Positions 9,240-21,524 are shown, numbered from the stretch's first letter. The stretch: DNA of 64,000 nucleotides from Arachnia propionica (GCF_003859805.1 NZ_RQZG01000016.1:1-64000); one strand, 5' to 3'. A program made the numbers and translations. Notes: generated from the sequence alone by a model not told the origin.

Positions 9240-11147
9240 TCAGACCAGCTGCCCGACGAGAGCGATGACGCCGATCACGACGACGCCGAGCACCAGGATC
9301 ACGCCGTAGGAGCGGGAGTGGCCGTTCTGGGTCCTGCGGAGCCACCCGGCCAGGCCCACCGAGGCCGCCCCGGCTCCTCGCGCCGCGCCGTCGACCACGC
9401 CGTGGTCGGCGAGGGCGAGCACCTGGGAGACACCGGAGACCGGTCCGACGACGAGCCACTGGTTCATCTGGTCGCCGTACAGGTCGTTGCGGGAGACCAG
9501 CACCAGCGGGTTGCGGGTGGCCGGGGCCTCACGTGGGATGTCGTCCTTGTGCAGGAACCAACCGATCGCGACCCCCACCGCGACGACCCCGAGCGCGGCC
9601 AGGCCGACGGGGGTGAAGTTGAGCAGCCCGGTCTCGTGCGGGTGCGAGCCGGTGGCAGGTGCCAGCCACCCCTGGATCCAGCCGTTCATCACGAGACCGG
9701 CACCGAGTGACAGGATCGCGAGGATCACCAGCGGCACGGTCATCACGGCCGGGGACTCGTGCGGATGCACCCCCTGCTCCCACCGGGCACGACCGAAGAA
9801 GGTCATCATCATCAACCGTGTCATGTAGTAGGCGGTGATCCCGGCACCGATGAGCGCCAGCACACCGAGCACCACGTTCTCGTGGAACGCGGTCTCGATG
9901 ATGTGGTCCTTGGAGTAGAAGCCCGCGGTGAAGGGGAAGCCGATGATCGCGAGATAGCCCATGGCGAAGGTCAGGAAGGTCCAGCGCATGCCCGAGGCCA
10001 GGGCACCGTAGTGACGCATGTCGACGTCGTCGTGCATCCCGTGCATCACCGAACCGGCACCGAGGAACATGTTGGCCTTGAAGAACCCGTGGGTGATGAG
10101 GTGGAAGATCGCGAACGCGGCACCGGCGGGACCCAGCCCCGCGGCCAGCATCATGTAGCCGATCTGGGACATGGTGGACCCGGCGAGCACCTTCTTGATG
10201 TCATCCTTGGCGGACCCGACCCAGGCACCGGCCAGCAGGGTCACCACGCCGACGACGGCGACCGCCATCGTCGCGGCCGGGCTCGCGGCGAAGATGGCGT
10301 GGCTGCGCACGATGAGATACACCCCGGCGGTGACCATCGTCGCGGCGTGGATGAGTGCCGACACCGGGGTCGGCCCCTCCATCGCGTCCAGCAGCCAGGT
10401 GTGCAGCGGGACCTGCGCCGACTTGCCGCAGGCACCGAGCAGCAGCAGGCACCCGAGCAGCGTCGCCGAGGTGGCGCTGAGCTGGGAGACGCCGGCGTTC
10501 ACATCGGCGAAGGCGACGGAACCGAACAGCGACAACATGGTGAAGATCGCCATCGCGATGCCGAGGTCACCGACCCGGTTGACGACGAAGGCCTTGCGGC
10601 CGGCGGCGGCCGCCGAGGGCTTGTGCTGCCAGAACGAGATGAGCAGGTAGGAGGCCAGTCCCACCCCTTCCCAGCCGAGGAACAGCACCAGGTAGTTGTC
10701 GGCCAGCACCAGCGTCAGCATCGCGGCGACGAACAGGTTGAGGTAGGCGAAGAACCGACGGCGCCGCTCGTCGTGCTCCATGTACCCGATGGAGTAGATG
10801 TGGATCAGCGACCCCACCCCGGTGATGAGCAGCACGAACAGGATCGACAACTGATCCACCAGCAGGCCGACGTGGATGTTCCAGCTGCCGGTGCTGATCC
10901 AGTCGTAGAGCGGCACGCTGACCGCTCGCTGCGCCTCGTCGGCCGAGAGCATCGTGGTGAACAGCAGCACCCCGAGGCCGAAGGAGGCCAGCGACGCCGC
11001 GGTGGCCAGCCAGTGGCCCCACGGGTTCGAGGCCTTGCCGATGAGCAGCAGGACGGCAGCGCCTGCCAGCGGGATCGCGATCAGCAGCCACGCGAGGCCG
11101 AACAGCCCGGTGGCCGGAACCGCAGAGACAGTTTCCAGGAAAGTCAC
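9240..11147 (-). CDS. nuoL: NADH-quinone oxidoreductase subunit L
   Basis: 635 residues. The largest antiporter-like subunit of complex I, with about 16 membrane helices including the C-terminal lateral helix that braces the membrane arm. Landmarks: GVGSLIHIYSIGYM, FLGWEGVGLASYLLISFW (conserved Glu) and GKSAQVPLHTWLLDAMEGP (conserved Lys/His). Starts 9 nt after the nuoK stop. Length and motif order are normal, so the pump channel looks intact. Confidence 0.97.
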   Translation of the reverse strand: MTFLETVSAVPATGLFGLAWLLIAIPLAGAAVLLLIGKASNPWGHWLATAASLASFGLGVLLFTTMLSADEAQRAVSVPLYDWISTGSWNIHVGLLVDQLSILFVLLITGVGSLIHIYSIGYMEHDERRRRFFAYLNLFVAAMLTLVLADNYLVLFLGWEGVGLASYLLISFWQHKPSAAAAGRKAFVVNRVGDLGIAMAIFTMLSLFGSVAFADVNAGVSQLSATSATLLGCLLLLGACGKSAQVPLHTWLLDAMEGPTPVSALIHAATMVTAGVYLIVRSHAIFAASPAATMAVAVVGVVTLLAGAWVGSAKDDIKKVLAGSTMSQIGYMMLAAGLGPAGAAFAIFHLITHGFFKANMFLGAGSVMHGMHDDVDMRHYGALASGMRWTFLTFAMGYLAIIGFPFTAGFYSKDHIIETAFHENVVLGVLALIGAGITAYYMTRLMMMTFFGRARWEQGVHPHESPAVMTVPLVILAILSLGAGLVMNGWIQGWLAPATGSHPHETGLLNFTPVGLAALGVVAVGVAIGWFLHKDDIPREAPATRNPLVLVSRNDLYGDQMNQWLVVGPVSGVSQVLALADHGVVDGAARGAGAASVGLAGWLRRTQNGHSRSYGVILVLGVVVIGVIALVGQLV

Positions 11148-11156
11148 GCTGACCCC

Positions 11157-11456
11157 TTAGAACTTCAGCAGGTTGGCGTCGTCGACCGAGGCCGAACGGC
11201 GCGCCCGATAGATGGCGACGATGATGGCGAGACCGACGACGACCTCAGCGGCCGCCACCACCATGACGAAGAAGGTCGCGACCTGACCGTCGAGTCCGCC
11301 GTGGTGGCGGGAGAAGGTCACGAACGCGAGGTTCGCGGCGTTCAGCATCAGCTCCACGCTCATGAACGCGATGATGGCGTTGCGGCGCAGCAGGAACCCG
11401 AGTGCCCCCACCACGAACAGGGCGACGGCCAGCAGCAGGTAGGCCTGGGTGCTCAC
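11157..11456 (-). CDS. nuoK: NADH-quinone oxidoreductase subunit K
   Basis: 99 residues, three membrane helices. Carries the two intramembrane glutamates typical of NuoK, in [15 protein letters not shown] and in [17 protein letters not shown], which form part of the proton path between NuoJ and NuoN. Overlaps nuoJ by 4 nt (ATGA). Confidence 0.96.
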   Translation of the reverse strand: MSTQAYLLLAVALFVVGALGFLLRRNAIIAFMSVELMLNAANLAFVTFSRHHGGLDGQVATFFVMVVAAAEVVVGLAIIVAIYRARRSASVDDANLLKF

Positions 11457-12271
11457 TTGACCTCTCCTTCCAGGTCCTGGGCGACGGCTTCGATCCGGGC
11501 GAACGCACCTGCGGTGGGATCGCGCAGCTCATCGACCGCGACGACCGCCCCACGCATGGCGAGCGCCTTGCTGACGGAGTTCTCCGCGATGGAGCCGTCC
11601 GGCAGGAGGGCGGGGGCAGAGATCGCGTTGGTGCGGGCGTAGACACCGGAGTTCGGGTCCGGTCCGGGATGGACCCCGTCGGTGGCGTAACGCCTGACCC
11701 GCTCCGCCATGAGCTCCGGCTGCCGCCTGACCTCGCGGAGCTTCTCACCGTGGGCCAGCACCATCGCACCGACGGCGGCGGTGATGAGCAGGGCCGAGGT
11801 GGCCTCCAGCAGGATGACGTAGCGGGTGAACAGCAACGCCGCGACCCCCTGGATGTTGCCGCCGTGCTCCGCATTGGCCACCGCGACCCCGGCGGGGTCA
11901 TCGGCGAAGACCGTCTGCGCGACGGCGAGGAACACCAGGCCGGCAAGCCCGAGCGCCCCCAGGACCGACAGCACCCGGTGTCCCTTGAGGGTCTCGTGGA
12001 CCGAGTCCCGGGTGTCGACGCCGATCAGCATCACGACGAACAGGAACAGCATCAGGATCGCGCCGGTGTAGACGATGATCTGCACCACGAACAGGAACGA
12101 CGCGTCCTGCGCGGCGTAGATGACGGCCAGTCCGATCATCACCCCGGCCATGCACAGGGCCGAGTGGACCGGCTTGCGGGCCACCACGATCCCGATGGCG
12201 AGCAGCACCATCAGTGGTGCACACACCACGAAGGCGATCAGGTCACCCGTCAGTGCGGGCAGTTCAATCAT
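11453..12271 (-). CDS. nuoJ: NADH-quinone oxidoreductase subunit J, long form
   Basis: 272 residues, against about 184 in E. coli. The first ~165 residues contain five membrane helices with the conserved [15 protein letters not shown] segment (helix 3, whose pi-bulge is central to coupling in complex I). The extra C-terminal ~90 residues are hydrophilic and probably cytoplasmic; long NuoJ tails are usual in actinobacteria. Overlaps nuoI and nuoK by 4 nt each. Confidence 0.95.
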   Translation of the reverse strand: MIELPALTGDLIAFVVCAPLMVLLAIGIVVARKPVHSALCMAGVMIGLAVIYAAQDASFLFVVQIIVYTGAILMLFLFVVMLIGVDTRDSVHETLKGHRVLSVLGALGLAGLVFLAVAQTVFADDPAGVAVANAEHGGNIQGVAALLFTRYVILLEATSALLITAAVGAMVLAHGEKLREVRRQPELMAERVRRYATDGVHPGPDPNSGVYARTNAISAPALLPDGSIAENSVSKALAMRGAVVAVDELRDPTAGAFARIEAVAQDLEGEVK

Positions 12272-12825
12272 TTCGCCGCTCCTTTGGCCGGTGCCGTGCG
12301 GGTGTCGGGCTGCCCGGTGGGCGGCAGCCCGAGGAAGTAGGCCTGCTCGTCGTCACCGAGCCGCCGCGGGTGGGGTGGCTGCTCCATCCCCGCGACGAGC
12401 GGCGCCAGCAGGTCCTGCTTCTCGTAGATGAGCTTGTCGCGGCCGGTGTCCGCGATCTTGAACTCGTTGGTCATGGTCAACGCCCTGGTCGGGCAGGCCT
12501 CGATGCACATGCCGCAGAAGATGCAGCGCAGATAGTTGATCTGGTACACGTGTCCGAACCGCTCCCCCGGGGAGTACCTCGCCTGTTCGGTGTTGTCCGC
12601 GCCCTCGACGTAGATGGCGTCAGCGGGGCAGGCCCAGGCGCACAGCTCGCAGCCGACGCACTTCTCCAGACCGTCGGGCCAGCGGTTGAGCTGGTGACGG
12701 CCGTGGAAACGCGGCAGCGTCACCTTCTCCTTGCCCTTGCGGGGGTAGCCCTGCGTGAAGGTCTTGCGGAAGATGGTCTTGAAGGTGATGCCGAATCCGG
12801 CCCACGGGTCGAAGATTCCCATCAC
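12268..12825 (-). CDS. nuoI: NADH-quinone oxidoreductase subunit I
   Basis: 185 residues. Two ferredoxin-type [4Fe-4S] motifs are complete: [12 protein letters not shown] (Cys 56, 59, 62, 66) and [12 protein letters not shown] (Cys 101, 104, 107, 111). They hold clusters N6a and N6b, which pass electrons from NuoG to NuoB in the peripheral arm. An amphipathic N-terminus docks on the membrane arm. Four-nt overlaps on both sides. Confidence 0.96.
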   Translation of the reverse strand: MMGIFDPWAGFGITFKTIFRKTFTQGYPRKGKEKVTLPRFHGRHQLNRWPDGLEKCVGCELCAWACPADAIYVEGADNTEQARYSPGERFGHVYQINYLRCIFCGMCIEACPTRALTMTNEFKIADTGRDKLIYEKQDLLAPLVAGMEQPPHPRRLGDDEQAYFLGLPPTGQPDTRTAPAKGAAK

Positions 12826-14117
12826 TTCTCCTCTGCTTTGACGGTGGACGGCTGTGCCTCGACCTTGACCACACCGGCGAGTTCAGGCAGCACCTGACCC
12901 GGCCGTGGCGGGACGGGGTAGCCGCCCGCGAAGGCGTCGAAGGGTTCGTCGGGGTTGACGGGCGGCACCCGCTGCGGCTCCTGCTTCCTCGGCGCGAAGG
13001 CGATGAGCAGCGCGAGCAGGGCCACGGACAGGCCGAGCGAGTACCGGGGCGCGACGGCGACCATCATGATCCACAGGATGGAGATCGGGATGAGTCGCTT
13101 CCAGCCGAGATCCATGAACTGGTCGTAGCGGAACCGGGGCAGTGTGCCACGCAGCCACACGAACACCGAGAACACCAGCTGCACCTTGACGATGAACCAG
13201 ATCGGACCGAGCCACGGGTTGTCGAGGCCGGGGACGAGGTTGAGTGGCCAGAAGGGCAGGTAGCCGCCCAGGAACAGGGTCACGCACACCGCCGAGACCG
13301 TCGCCATGTTGATGTACTCCGCCAGGAAGAACATCGCGTAGCGGAACCCGGAGTACTCGGTGAGGTAGCCGGAGACCAGCTCGGACTCACACTCGGGCAG
13401 GTCGAAGGGGGCACGGTTCGTCTCGCCCACCATCGCGATCCCGTAGATGAAGAACGACGGGAACAGCAGCAGCGCGTACCACCCCATCAGACCGATGTCG
13501 ACCTGCTGGGCGTGGTTGAACGGGTTCTGGAAGATGATCGTCTCACGCTGCGCCTCGACGATGCCGTGCGTGGACATCGTCCCGGTCATGAGGAACACGG
13601 CCACGATCGACAGGCCCATCGCGATCTCGTAGGAGATCATCTGGGCCGAGGACCGCATCGACCCGAGGAAGGAGTAGGTGGAGTTCGACGCCCACCCTGC
13701 CAGCACGATGCCGTAGATGCCGATGGAGGCGATGGCGATGACGAACAGCACCGCCACGGGCAGGTCCGTGACCTGGAGCCTGGTGGTGTGGCCGAAGATC
13801 TCCACCTCACCACCGAACGGCAGCACCGTCCAGGTGGTGAAGGCCGCCATGCCGGTGAGGATCGGGGCCAGGTTGAACACCCACTTGTCGGTGTGGGTGG
13901 GCCGGAAGTCCTCCTTGGCGATGAGTTTCGCACCGTCGGCCAGGGCCTGCCCCAGACCGAACGGCCCGTTCATGATGGGGCCGAGGCGGTGCTGCATCTT
14001 GGCCACGAGACGACGCTCGTACCAGACGTTGAAGATCGTCCAGAGCAGGAGGATCACGAACAGGGCCAGCACCTTGATGAGGATGAGCCACCAGGGGTCC
14101 TGGAAGAACACGTTCAT
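12822..14117 (-). CDS. nuoH: NADH-quinone oxidoreductase subunit H
   Basis: 431 residues with eight membrane helices and a ~70-residue Pro-rich C-terminal extension ([16 protein letters not shown] onward), usual in actinobacteria. NuoH forms the quinone-channel junction between the two arms. The conserved [14 protein letters not shown] loop and the acidic [17 protein letters not shown] loop facing the quinone site are both intact. Overlaps nuoG and nuoI by 4 nt. Confidence 0.96.
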   Translation of the reverse strand: MNVFFQDPWWLILIKVLALFVILLLWTIFNVWYERRLVAKMQHRLGPIMNGPFGLGQALADGAKLIAKEDFRPTHTDKWVFNLAPILTGMAAFTTWTVLPFGGEVEIFGHTTRLQVTDLPVAVLFVIAIASIGIYGIVLAGWASNSTYSFLGSMRSSAQMISYEIAMGLSIVAVFLMTGTMSTHGIVEAQRETIIFQNPFNHAQQVDIGLMGWYALLLFPSFFIYGIAMVGETNRAPFDLPECESELVSGYLTEYSGFRYAMFFLAEYINMATVSAVCVTLFLGGYLPFWPLNLVPGLDNPWLGPIWFIVKVQLVFSVFVWLRGTLPRFRYDQFMDLGWKRLIPISILWIMMVAVAPRYSLGLSVALLALLIAFAPRKQEPQRVPPVNPDEPFDAFAGGYPVPPRPGQVLPELAGVVKVEAQPSTVKAEEK

Positions 14118-16498
14118 GCCTGATCTCCTTCGTCAGGGGTGACGGCGGCCACCGTCACCAGGGATCCGGGGGTCACGTCCAGGTGGCCCGGCTCACCCGG
14201 GTTCATGGGCACCCACACCACGTCGTCGACCATCTCGGTGATCTCGATCGGCAGCAACTGCTCCCCGGTCGCCGAGATCACCCGGCAGATCCCGGAGACC
14301 CCGTGCCGATCCGCGGTGGTCCGTGACAGGCGGGCGACGGCCGGCCGTGCGGTCTGGCGCAGCGCCACCTCGAAGTCGTTGCCCATCGCCGCGTCGAGGG
14401 CCTCCCGCCAGGAGGCGACGACGAGCCCCGGGGTGACCCCGGCGTCCGGGACGACCGGATCGAGGATCCTGGCCCCGTCCCAGGTGCCGAGCTCGGCGTG
14501 GTCCGCCCATGCCTGGGCGGTGGTGCGGAACCCGAGGTCGGAACCCATCGCATCGGACAGGGCGGCCAGGATCCTGAGATCCGTCATCGGGTTCCTCGTG
14601 CCCTCGTTGACCAGCCTCACGGGCCTGATCCGCTGCTCCCAGTTGAGGAAGTGCCCAGCCTGCTCCTCGATCAGGCAGGTGGGGAACACCACGTCGGCGT
14701 ACTCGGTGGCGGCGTTGCTGCGGGTCGAGATCTGCACCACGAAGGTGTTGGCCAGCGCCTCCAGCACCCGGGCGGTGCCGGGGATGTCGACCGGGTCGAC
14801 CCCCGCCAGCACCAAGGCCTTGAGGCTGCCCGCCGCGGCGGCGGCGAACTGCTCCGTGGCGGTCAGGCCGGGTTCGGTCGGCAACGCCTCCACGCCCCAG
14901 GCCGCCGCGACATCCACCCGGGCCGCGGCATCGGCGACGGGACGTCCTCCCGGCAGCAGCCCGGGCAGGCACCCGGTCTCGAGGGCCCCCATGTCGCCGG
15001 CACGGCGGGGGATCCAGGCCAGCCGCGCCCCGGAGGCATCGGCCTTCGCGGCGACGGCGCTCAGCAGCCCCGGCTGGGCCGCGGCACGCTCACCGACGAG
15101 GATGATCGTGCCCTCCCCCAGCTCCAGGGCGGCCAGCGCAGCGGCCTCGCCGCCGGGGGCGACAGGGATGAGGGTCGCATCCATCTTCTCGGTGCCCCGC
15201 GAGGCGAACGGGGCGAGCGTGGTGACCTTCAGGCCGCGCTTGCGCACTCCCTTGCGGAGGCGCAGGAACATCACGGAGGTCTCGTCCTCCGGCTCGAAGC
15301 TGACCAGCACGACGTGCTTGGCGCGCTCCAGGTCGCCATAGGTCACGTCCATGCCCCGTCCGGCCACACGGGAGGCCAGGAACTGGGCCTCCTCATCACT
15401 GGCCGCGCGGGCCCGGAAGTCGATGCTGTTGGTGCCGAGCACCGTACGCGCGAACCGGGAGTAGCCGTAGGCGTTCTCCAGCGTCAGGCGGCCACCGGTC
15501 TGGACCCCGACGGCCTGTCCGGCGGCCTTCAACCCGGCCACGGCCGCATCGATGGCCTCGGGCCAGGACGCCACCTCCAGCCTGCCGTCACGGCGCACGA
15601 GTGGCCGGCTGAGCCGGTCGTCACCACGTCCGGAGACGAAGGCGAAACGCCCCTTGTCACACAGCCATTCCTCGTTGACCTCGGGATCATCGCCCGCCTG
15701 GATGCGCTTGACCTGGTGGTGCCGGTGGTCGACGCGGATGGCGCAGCCCCCGGAGCAGTGGTCACAGCTGCTGGCCGTCGACTTCAGGTCGAACGGGCGG
15801 GCCTGGAACCGGTAGGCGGCCGAGGTGAGCGCACCCACCGGGCAGATCTGCACCACGTTGCCGGAGAAGTAGGAGTCGTACGGGTCCTGTTCGTAGGTCC
15901 CCACCTGCTGCAGGGCGCCACGTTCCACCAGCGCGATGAACGGGTCACCGGAGATCTGCTCGGAGAACCGGGTGCAGCGGGCGCACAGCACACACCGTTC
16001 CCGGTCGAGCAGGATCTGGGCGGAGACGTTGACCGGCTTGGGGTAGGTGCGCTTGACCCCTTCGTAGCGGGACTCCGCGGGTCCGTTGCTGAGTGCCTGG
16101 TTCTGCAGTGGGCACTCGCCACCCTTGTCGCAGATGGGGCAGTCCAGCGGGTGGTTGATGAGCAGCAGCTCCAGCATGCCGCGCTGCGCCTTCTCCGCCA
16201 CCGGGGAGGTCTTCTGGGTCCGCACCACCATGCCCTCGGCCACCGGCATGGTGCAGGAGGCCTGGGGCTTGGGGAAGCCACGCCCGTTGCCGGCGTCGGG
16301 GATGTCGACGAGGCACTGACGGCAGGCACCGACCGGGTCCAGCAGCGGGTGGTCGCAGAATCGCGGGATGGCGGTACCGATCATCTCGGCGGCCCGGATG
16401 ATGAGGGTGCCCTTGGGCACACTCACCGCCACGTCGTCGATGGTCAGGTTGACCAGGTCAGGCCTGACGGCGGCCGCGTTCTCTGCGGTCTGGGTCAT
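14114..16498 (-). CDS. nuoG: NADH-quinone oxidoreductase subunit G
   Basis: 794 residues. The N-terminal [2Fe-2S] ligands are in FCDHPLLDPVGACRQC plus ASC downstream. The His/Cys [4Fe-4S] region carries NHPLDCPICDKGGECPLQ. A further [4Fe-4S] site is DRERCVLCARCTRF. The molybdopterin-like part begins with SSCDHCSGGCAIRV and EEWLCDKGRF (Cys ligands of an N7-type cluster), so the extra off-path cluster is probably present. The remaining ~500 residues are a catalytically silent formate-dehydrogenase-like fold. Overlaps nuoF and nuoH by 4 nt. Confidence 0.96.
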   Translation of the reverse strand: MTQTAENAAAVRPDLVNLTIDDVAVSVPKGTLIIRAAEMIGTAIPRFCDHPLLDPVGACRQCLVDIPDAGNGRGFPKPQASCTMPVAEGMVVRTQKTSPVAEKAQRGMLELLLINHPLDCPICDKGGECPLQNQALSNGPAESRYEGVKRTYPKPVNVSAQILLDRERCVLCARCTRFSEQISGDPFIALVERGALQQVGTYEQDPYDSYFSGNVVQICPVGALTSAAYRFQARPFDLKSTASSCDHCSGGCAIRVDHRHHQVKRIQAGDDPEVNEEWLCDKGRFAFVSGRGDDRLSRPLVRRDGRLEVASWPEAIDAAVAGLKAAGQAVGVQTGGRLTLENAYGYSRFARTVLGTNSIDFRARAASDEEAQFLASRVAGRGMDVTYGDLERAKHVVLVSFEPEDETSVMFLRLRKGVRKRGLKVTTLAPFASRGTEKMDATLIPVAPGGEAAALAALELGEGTIILVGERAAAQPGLLSAVAAKADASGARLAWIPRRAGDMGALETGCLPGLLPGGRPVADAAARVDVAAAWGVEALPTEPGLTATEQFAAAAAGSLKALVLAGVDPVDIPGTARVLEALANTFVVQISTRSNAATEYADVVFPTCLIEEQAGHFLNWEQRIRPVRLVNEGTRNPMTDLRILAALSDAMGSDLGFRTTAQAWADHAELGTWDGARILDPVVPDAGVTPGLVVASWREALDAAMGNDFEVALRQTARPAVARLSRTTADRHGVSGICRVISATGEQLLPIEITEMVDDVVWVPMNPGEPGHLDVTPGSLVTVAAVTPDEGDQA

Positions 16499-17808
16499 CG
16501 GGCACCTCCTTCGGTGGCGAACAACGCGCTCTTCTCGTACGGGAACAACTCCCAGGCCGGGGTGTGGTAGCCCTGCTCGAACTCCTCACGGAAGTGCCTG
16601 ACCGCGCTGGTGACACAGGCGACGGCACCGTCGGCCAGCGCGCAGAAGGAGCGACCCCCGATGTTGTCACAGATGTCGAGCAGCTTGTCGACATCGCCCT
16701 GCTCGGCCACGCCCTTCTCGAACTTCATGAGCAGCTGCACCAGCCACCACGACCCCTCACGGCAGGGCGTGCACTTGCCGCACGACTCGTGCTTGTAGAA
16801 CTCGACCCAGCGCAGGGTGGTGCGCACCACCGAGGTGGTCTCGTCGAAGACCTGCAGTGCCTTGGTGCCGAGCATGGTGCCGACCGAACCCATGCCCTCG
16901 TAGTCCAACGGCACGTCGAGGTGCTCGGCGGTCAGGATCGGCGTGGAGGAGCCTCCCGGGGTGAAGAACTTCAGTTCGTGTCCCGCCCGCATGCCGCCGC
17001 TCAGCTCCAGCAGCTGCCGCAGCGTGATGCCCATCGGCGCCTCGAACTGTCCTGGCCGGGCGACGTGACCGGACAGGGAGTACAGCGTCATCCCCCTCGA
17101 CTTCTCCGTGCCCATCGCCTGGAACCACGCGGCCCCGTTGTTGACGATGGCGGGCACCGAGGCGATCGACTCGACGTTGTTGATGACCGTCGGCGAGGCG
17201 TACAGACCCGCGACGGCGGGGAACGGCGGGCGCAGCCGGGGCTGACCACGCCTGCCCTCCAGGGAGTCGAGCAGCGCGGTCTCCTCACCGCAGATGTAGG
17301 CCCCGGCCCCGGCGTGGACGATCACGTCGATGTCGTAGCCGGAGCGCATGACGTTCTTGCCCGCGTACCCGGCCTCGTAGGCCTCCTTCACGGCCTGCTG
17401 CAGCCGTCGGATGACGTGGAGCACCTCACCGCGGCAGTAGATGAACGCCTGGTGGGAACCGATGGCGTAGGCGGAGATCAGCACCCCCTCCACCAGGGTG
17501 TGGGGGGAGGCCATCATCAAGGGCATGTCCTTGCAGGTGCCCGGCTCCGACTCGTCCGCGTTGACCACGAGGTACTTCGGGTTGGGGTTGTCCTGCGGGA
17601 CGAAGCTCCACTTCATGCCCGTCGGGAAGCCCGCACCGCCACGACCTCTCAGCCCTGCGTCCTTGACCAGGTCGATGAGGTCACCCTGGGGCATCTGCAG
17701 GGCCTTGCGCAGCGCCCGGTAGCCGCCGCTCGCCTCGTAGCGGCCCAGCTTCCAGGAACGGTCCTGACCCCAGTGCTCACTGAGCACGGGAGTGAGCAGG
17801 TCGGTCAC
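16495..17808 (-). CDS. nuoF: NADH-quinone oxidoreductase subunit F
   Basis: 437 residues from GTG 17808, chosen because it overlaps the nuoE stop as GTGA and gives [13 protein letters not shown] at the normal N-terminus; the open frame extends further upstream without homology. Holds FMN and the NADH site: GRGGAGFPTGMKWSF, the Glu-rich ICGEETALLDSLEG, and the N3 [4Fe-4S] ligands ESCGKCTPCREG with a fourth Cys near ICDNIGGRSFC. This is the NADH entry point of complex I. Confidence 0.96.
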   Translation of the reverse strand: MTDLLTPVLSEHWGQDRSWKLGRYEASGGYRALRKALQMPQGDLIDLVKDAGLRGRGGAGFPTGMKWSFVPQDNPNPKYLVVNADESEPGTCKDMPLMMASPHTLVEGVLISAYAIGSHQAFIYCRGEVLHVIRRLQQAVKEAYEAGYAGKNVMRSGYDIDVIVHAGAGAYICGEETALLDSLEGRRGQPRLRPPFPAVAGLYASPTVINNVESIASVPAIVNNGAAWFQAMGTEKSRGMTLYSLSGHVARPGQFEAPMGITLRQLLELSGGMRAGHELKFFTPGGSSTPILTAEHLDVPLDYEGMGSVGTMLGTKALQVFDETTSVVRTTLRWVEFYKHESCGKCTPCREGSWWLVQLLMKFEKGVAEQGDVDKLLDICDNIGGRSFCALADGAVACVTSAVRHFREEFEQGYHTPAWELFPYEKSALFATEGGAR

Positions 17809-18544
17809 TTCGTCTCCTCCTTCGGCTCCGGGGTCGGGAGCGCCGCCGGGTCGGGGGCGCTCCAGCCACGCTCCTCGGCGATGGTGCGCCCCAGGCAGGA
17901 GGCGTGTCCGGCGGACGGTCCCTCGTCGGCGCGGCCGTCCGGGAAACCGGCGAGCACCCGTTCGGCCTCCCGCCACGACGTGATGGTCGCGCCACGCGGC
18001 GAGACCACCTCCTCGCCGTTCATCAGCTTGTCGATCAGCTCGTCCATCTTCTCGGGGGTCATGTCGTCGAAGAACTCCCAGTTGACCATCGCGACCGGCG
18101 CGTAGTCACAGGCGGCGTTGCACTCGAGACGCTCCAGGGAGACCTTCCCGCACGGGGTGGTCTGACCCTCGTCGATGCCGAGCCTGCGCTTGGCCCGCTC
18201 CAGGAGGATGTCGCCGCCCATCACGGCGCACAGTGCGGTGGTGCACACCCCCAGGTGGTTGTGTCCGGCGGGCTTGCGCTTGTACATGGTGTAGAAGGTG
18301 GCCACACCGGAGACCTGGGCGGTGGTGATCTCGAGGATCTCGGCGCACAGCTCGATGCCCCGCGGGCTGATCCGCCCGTCGTAGGACTGCACCAGGTGCA
18401 GCATCGGCAGCAGGGCCGAACGTGGGTGCGGGTAGCGCGAGGCCAGCTCCCTCAGTTCCGCCTCCGCGGTGGCGTCCAGGTTGGTGGACTGGTCCGTGTG
18501 GTCGACGGAACCGGACTCGGGGAAGTCGTGGGTGAAGTGACCGC

Positions 18545-18548
<4 letters not shown>
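17805..18548 (-). CDS. nuoE: NADH-quinone oxidoreductase subunit E
   Basis: 247 residues, against about 166 in E. coli; the extra length is a C-terminal acidic, Pro-rich tail, common in actinobacteria. Thioredoxin-like fold with N1a [2Fe-2S] ligands CTTALC (C-x4-C) and CNAAC (C-x3-C). Partner of NuoF in the NADH dehydrogenase module. Overlaps nuoD and nuoF by 4 nt. Confidence 0.95.
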
Positions 18549-19872
<1,324 letters not shown>

Positions 19873-19873
<1 letters not shown>

Positions 19874-20562
19874 CAGTTGTACGTCCTCCGCTGATCGGGG
19901 GCGGGCACGGTCGCGCCCTTGTACTGGATGTCGATGCCGCCCAGGGGGTAGTCCTTGCGCTGGGGATGACCGGCCCAGTCGTCGGGCATGAGGATGCGGG
20001 TGAGGTTCGGGTGCCCGTCGAAGTGGATGCCGAACATGTCCCAGGTCTCACGCTCGTGCCAGTCCGCCATGGGGTAGGTGGCCACGACCGAGGGCACGTG
20101 TGGGTCCTCCTCGGGGCAGGTCACCTCCAACCGGATGCGTCGGTTGTGGGTGATGGACAGCAGGTGGTACACCACGTGGAGCTCGGCACCTGCCAGCTCC
20201 GGGTAGTGGACACCGCTGACGGAGACACAGATCTCGAAGCGCAGGTGGGCGTCGTCACGGAAGGCGGCGACGGTCTCCGGCAGTTTCTCCCGGGGCACGA
20301 AGACGGTGAACTCACCGCGGTCGAGGAGCACCAGTTCCCCCGCGAGGAAGGGGAGCAGTTCCGTGGCCCGGGCGTGGATGGCGTCGAAGGGCTCCCCGAA
20401 GGGGCCCACGCTCTGACCGGGCATCGAGACCTGACGCTGGATGCCGCCGTACCCGGAGGTGTCGCCGGAGCCGCGGCTCCACATCCCGGCCTTGGTCTGG
20501 AACACCGGGGCGACGGGGGCACCGGACTGCTGAGGGGTCAGCTCACCGGGGTTCTCGGTCAT
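19873..20562 (-). CDS. nuoC: NADH-quinone oxidoreductase subunit C
   Basis: 229 residues, 30-kDa subunit of the peripheral arm. The signature is [20 protein letters not shown] followed by [19 protein letters not shown]. The N-terminal ~50 residues (Gln/Pro-rich) are an actinobacterial-type extension. No cofactor; stabilises NuoB and NuoD. Four-nt overlap with nuoB. Confidence 0.95.
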
Positions 20563-21113
20563 CGCATGAGTCCCTTCAGCTCGTGGGTGGCGGGAGCCTC
20601 CAACGCGGCCTCCTCACGGGCGGCGATGGCGGCGGCCTCGTTCGGCCCGATGGGGTGCTTGAACACCTGCTTGCGGAGTTTGAACATCGCGTCGATGAGC
20701 ATGTCGGGCCGTGGCGGGCAACCGGGCACGTACATGTCGACCGGCACGACGTGGTCGACACCCTGGACGATGGCGTAGTTGTTGAACATGCCGCCCGACG
20801 ACGCGCAGGCACCCATCGAGATCACCCACTTCGGGTTCGGCATCTGGTCGTAGACCTGCCGCACGATGGGTGCCATCTTGTTGGACAACCGACCGGAGAC
20901 GATCATGAGGTCGGCCTGACGCGGTGAGGCGCGGAAGACCTCCTGGCCCCAGCGCCCGGCGTCGTAACGCGGGGTGCCGTAGGCCATCATCTCGATGGCG
21001 CAGCAGGCCAGGCCCATGGTGACGGGCCAGAACGACGCCTGCCGCACCCACCCGAAGATGGCCTCGACGCTGGTGAGCAGGATGCCACTCGGCAGCTTCT
21101 CCTCGATACCCAT
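20559..21113 (-). CDS. nuoB: NADH-quinone oxidoreductase subunit B
   Basis: 184 residues. Carries cluster N2, the last in the electron chain before menaquinone: the tandem Cys 37-38 in [17 protein letters not shown], Cys 103 in [11 protein letters not shown] and Cys 132 in VPGCPPRPD are all present. Starts 15 nt after the nuoA stop with a GGAG-like ribosome site. Confidence 0.96.
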   Translation of the reverse strand: MGIEEKLPSGILLTSVEAIFGWVRQASFWPVTMGLACCAIEMMAYGTPRYDAGRWGQEVFRASPRQADLMIVSGRLSNKMAPIVRQVYDQMPNPKWVISMGACASSGGMFNNYAIVQGVDHVVPVDMYVPGCPPRPDMLIDAMFKLRKQVFKHPIGPNEAAAIAAREEAALEAPATHELKGLMR

Positions 21114-21128
21114 GTGTGAAACTCCTTC

Positions 21129-21488
21129 TCAGTCCCAGTCGAGACCGCCGCGGCGCTTGACGTAGTAGTAGGCCACCAGCACGGTCACGATGAACAGCAG
21201 GATCGAGACCACGCCGAAGATCCCGAGCTGGTGGTAGGTGATGGCCCAGGGGTAAAGGAACACGATCTCGATGTCGAAGATGATGAAGAGCATCGCGATC
21301 ACGTAGTACTTGACGGGGAACCGGCCACCCCCGACGGGCTGGGGGGTGGGTTGGATGCCGCACTCGTACTGGTCGTACTTGGCACGGTTGTACCGGCCGG
21401 GGCCCACGAGCACGCTCAGGATCATGGAGACCACCACGAATCCGGTGGCCAGCACCACCATCCCGATGATGGGGATGTAGAGGTTCAT
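21129..21488 (-). CDS. nuoA: NADH-quinone oxidoreductase subunit A
   Basis: 119 residues, three membrane helices. The conserved loop KYDQYECGIQPT contains the Cys residue typical of the NuoA loop near the quinone site. First nuo gene; it starts 36 nt after the geranylgeranyl-reductase-like gene on the same strand with an AAGGA ribosome site. A TATAGG sequence in that gap could be an internal -10, but I see no clear -35. Confidence 0.95.
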   Translation of the reverse strand: MNLYIPIIGMVVLATGFVVVSMILSVLVGPGRYNRAKYDQYECGIQPTPQPVGGGRFPVKYYVIAMLFIIFDIEIVFLYPWAITYHQLGIFGVVSILLFIVTVLVAYYYVKRRGGLDWD

Positions 21489-21524
21489 GCCTGTTGTCCT
21501 TCCCTATACTCCTGGCGCGCCCGG

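Noticed and set aside
9759-16570. Very long plus-strand open frames opposite nuoL (9759-11642) and nuoG (14498-16570)
   Set aside because: They are antisense shadows of strongly conserved nuo genes; their products are Arg/Gly/His-rich low-complexity sequence without any family signal.
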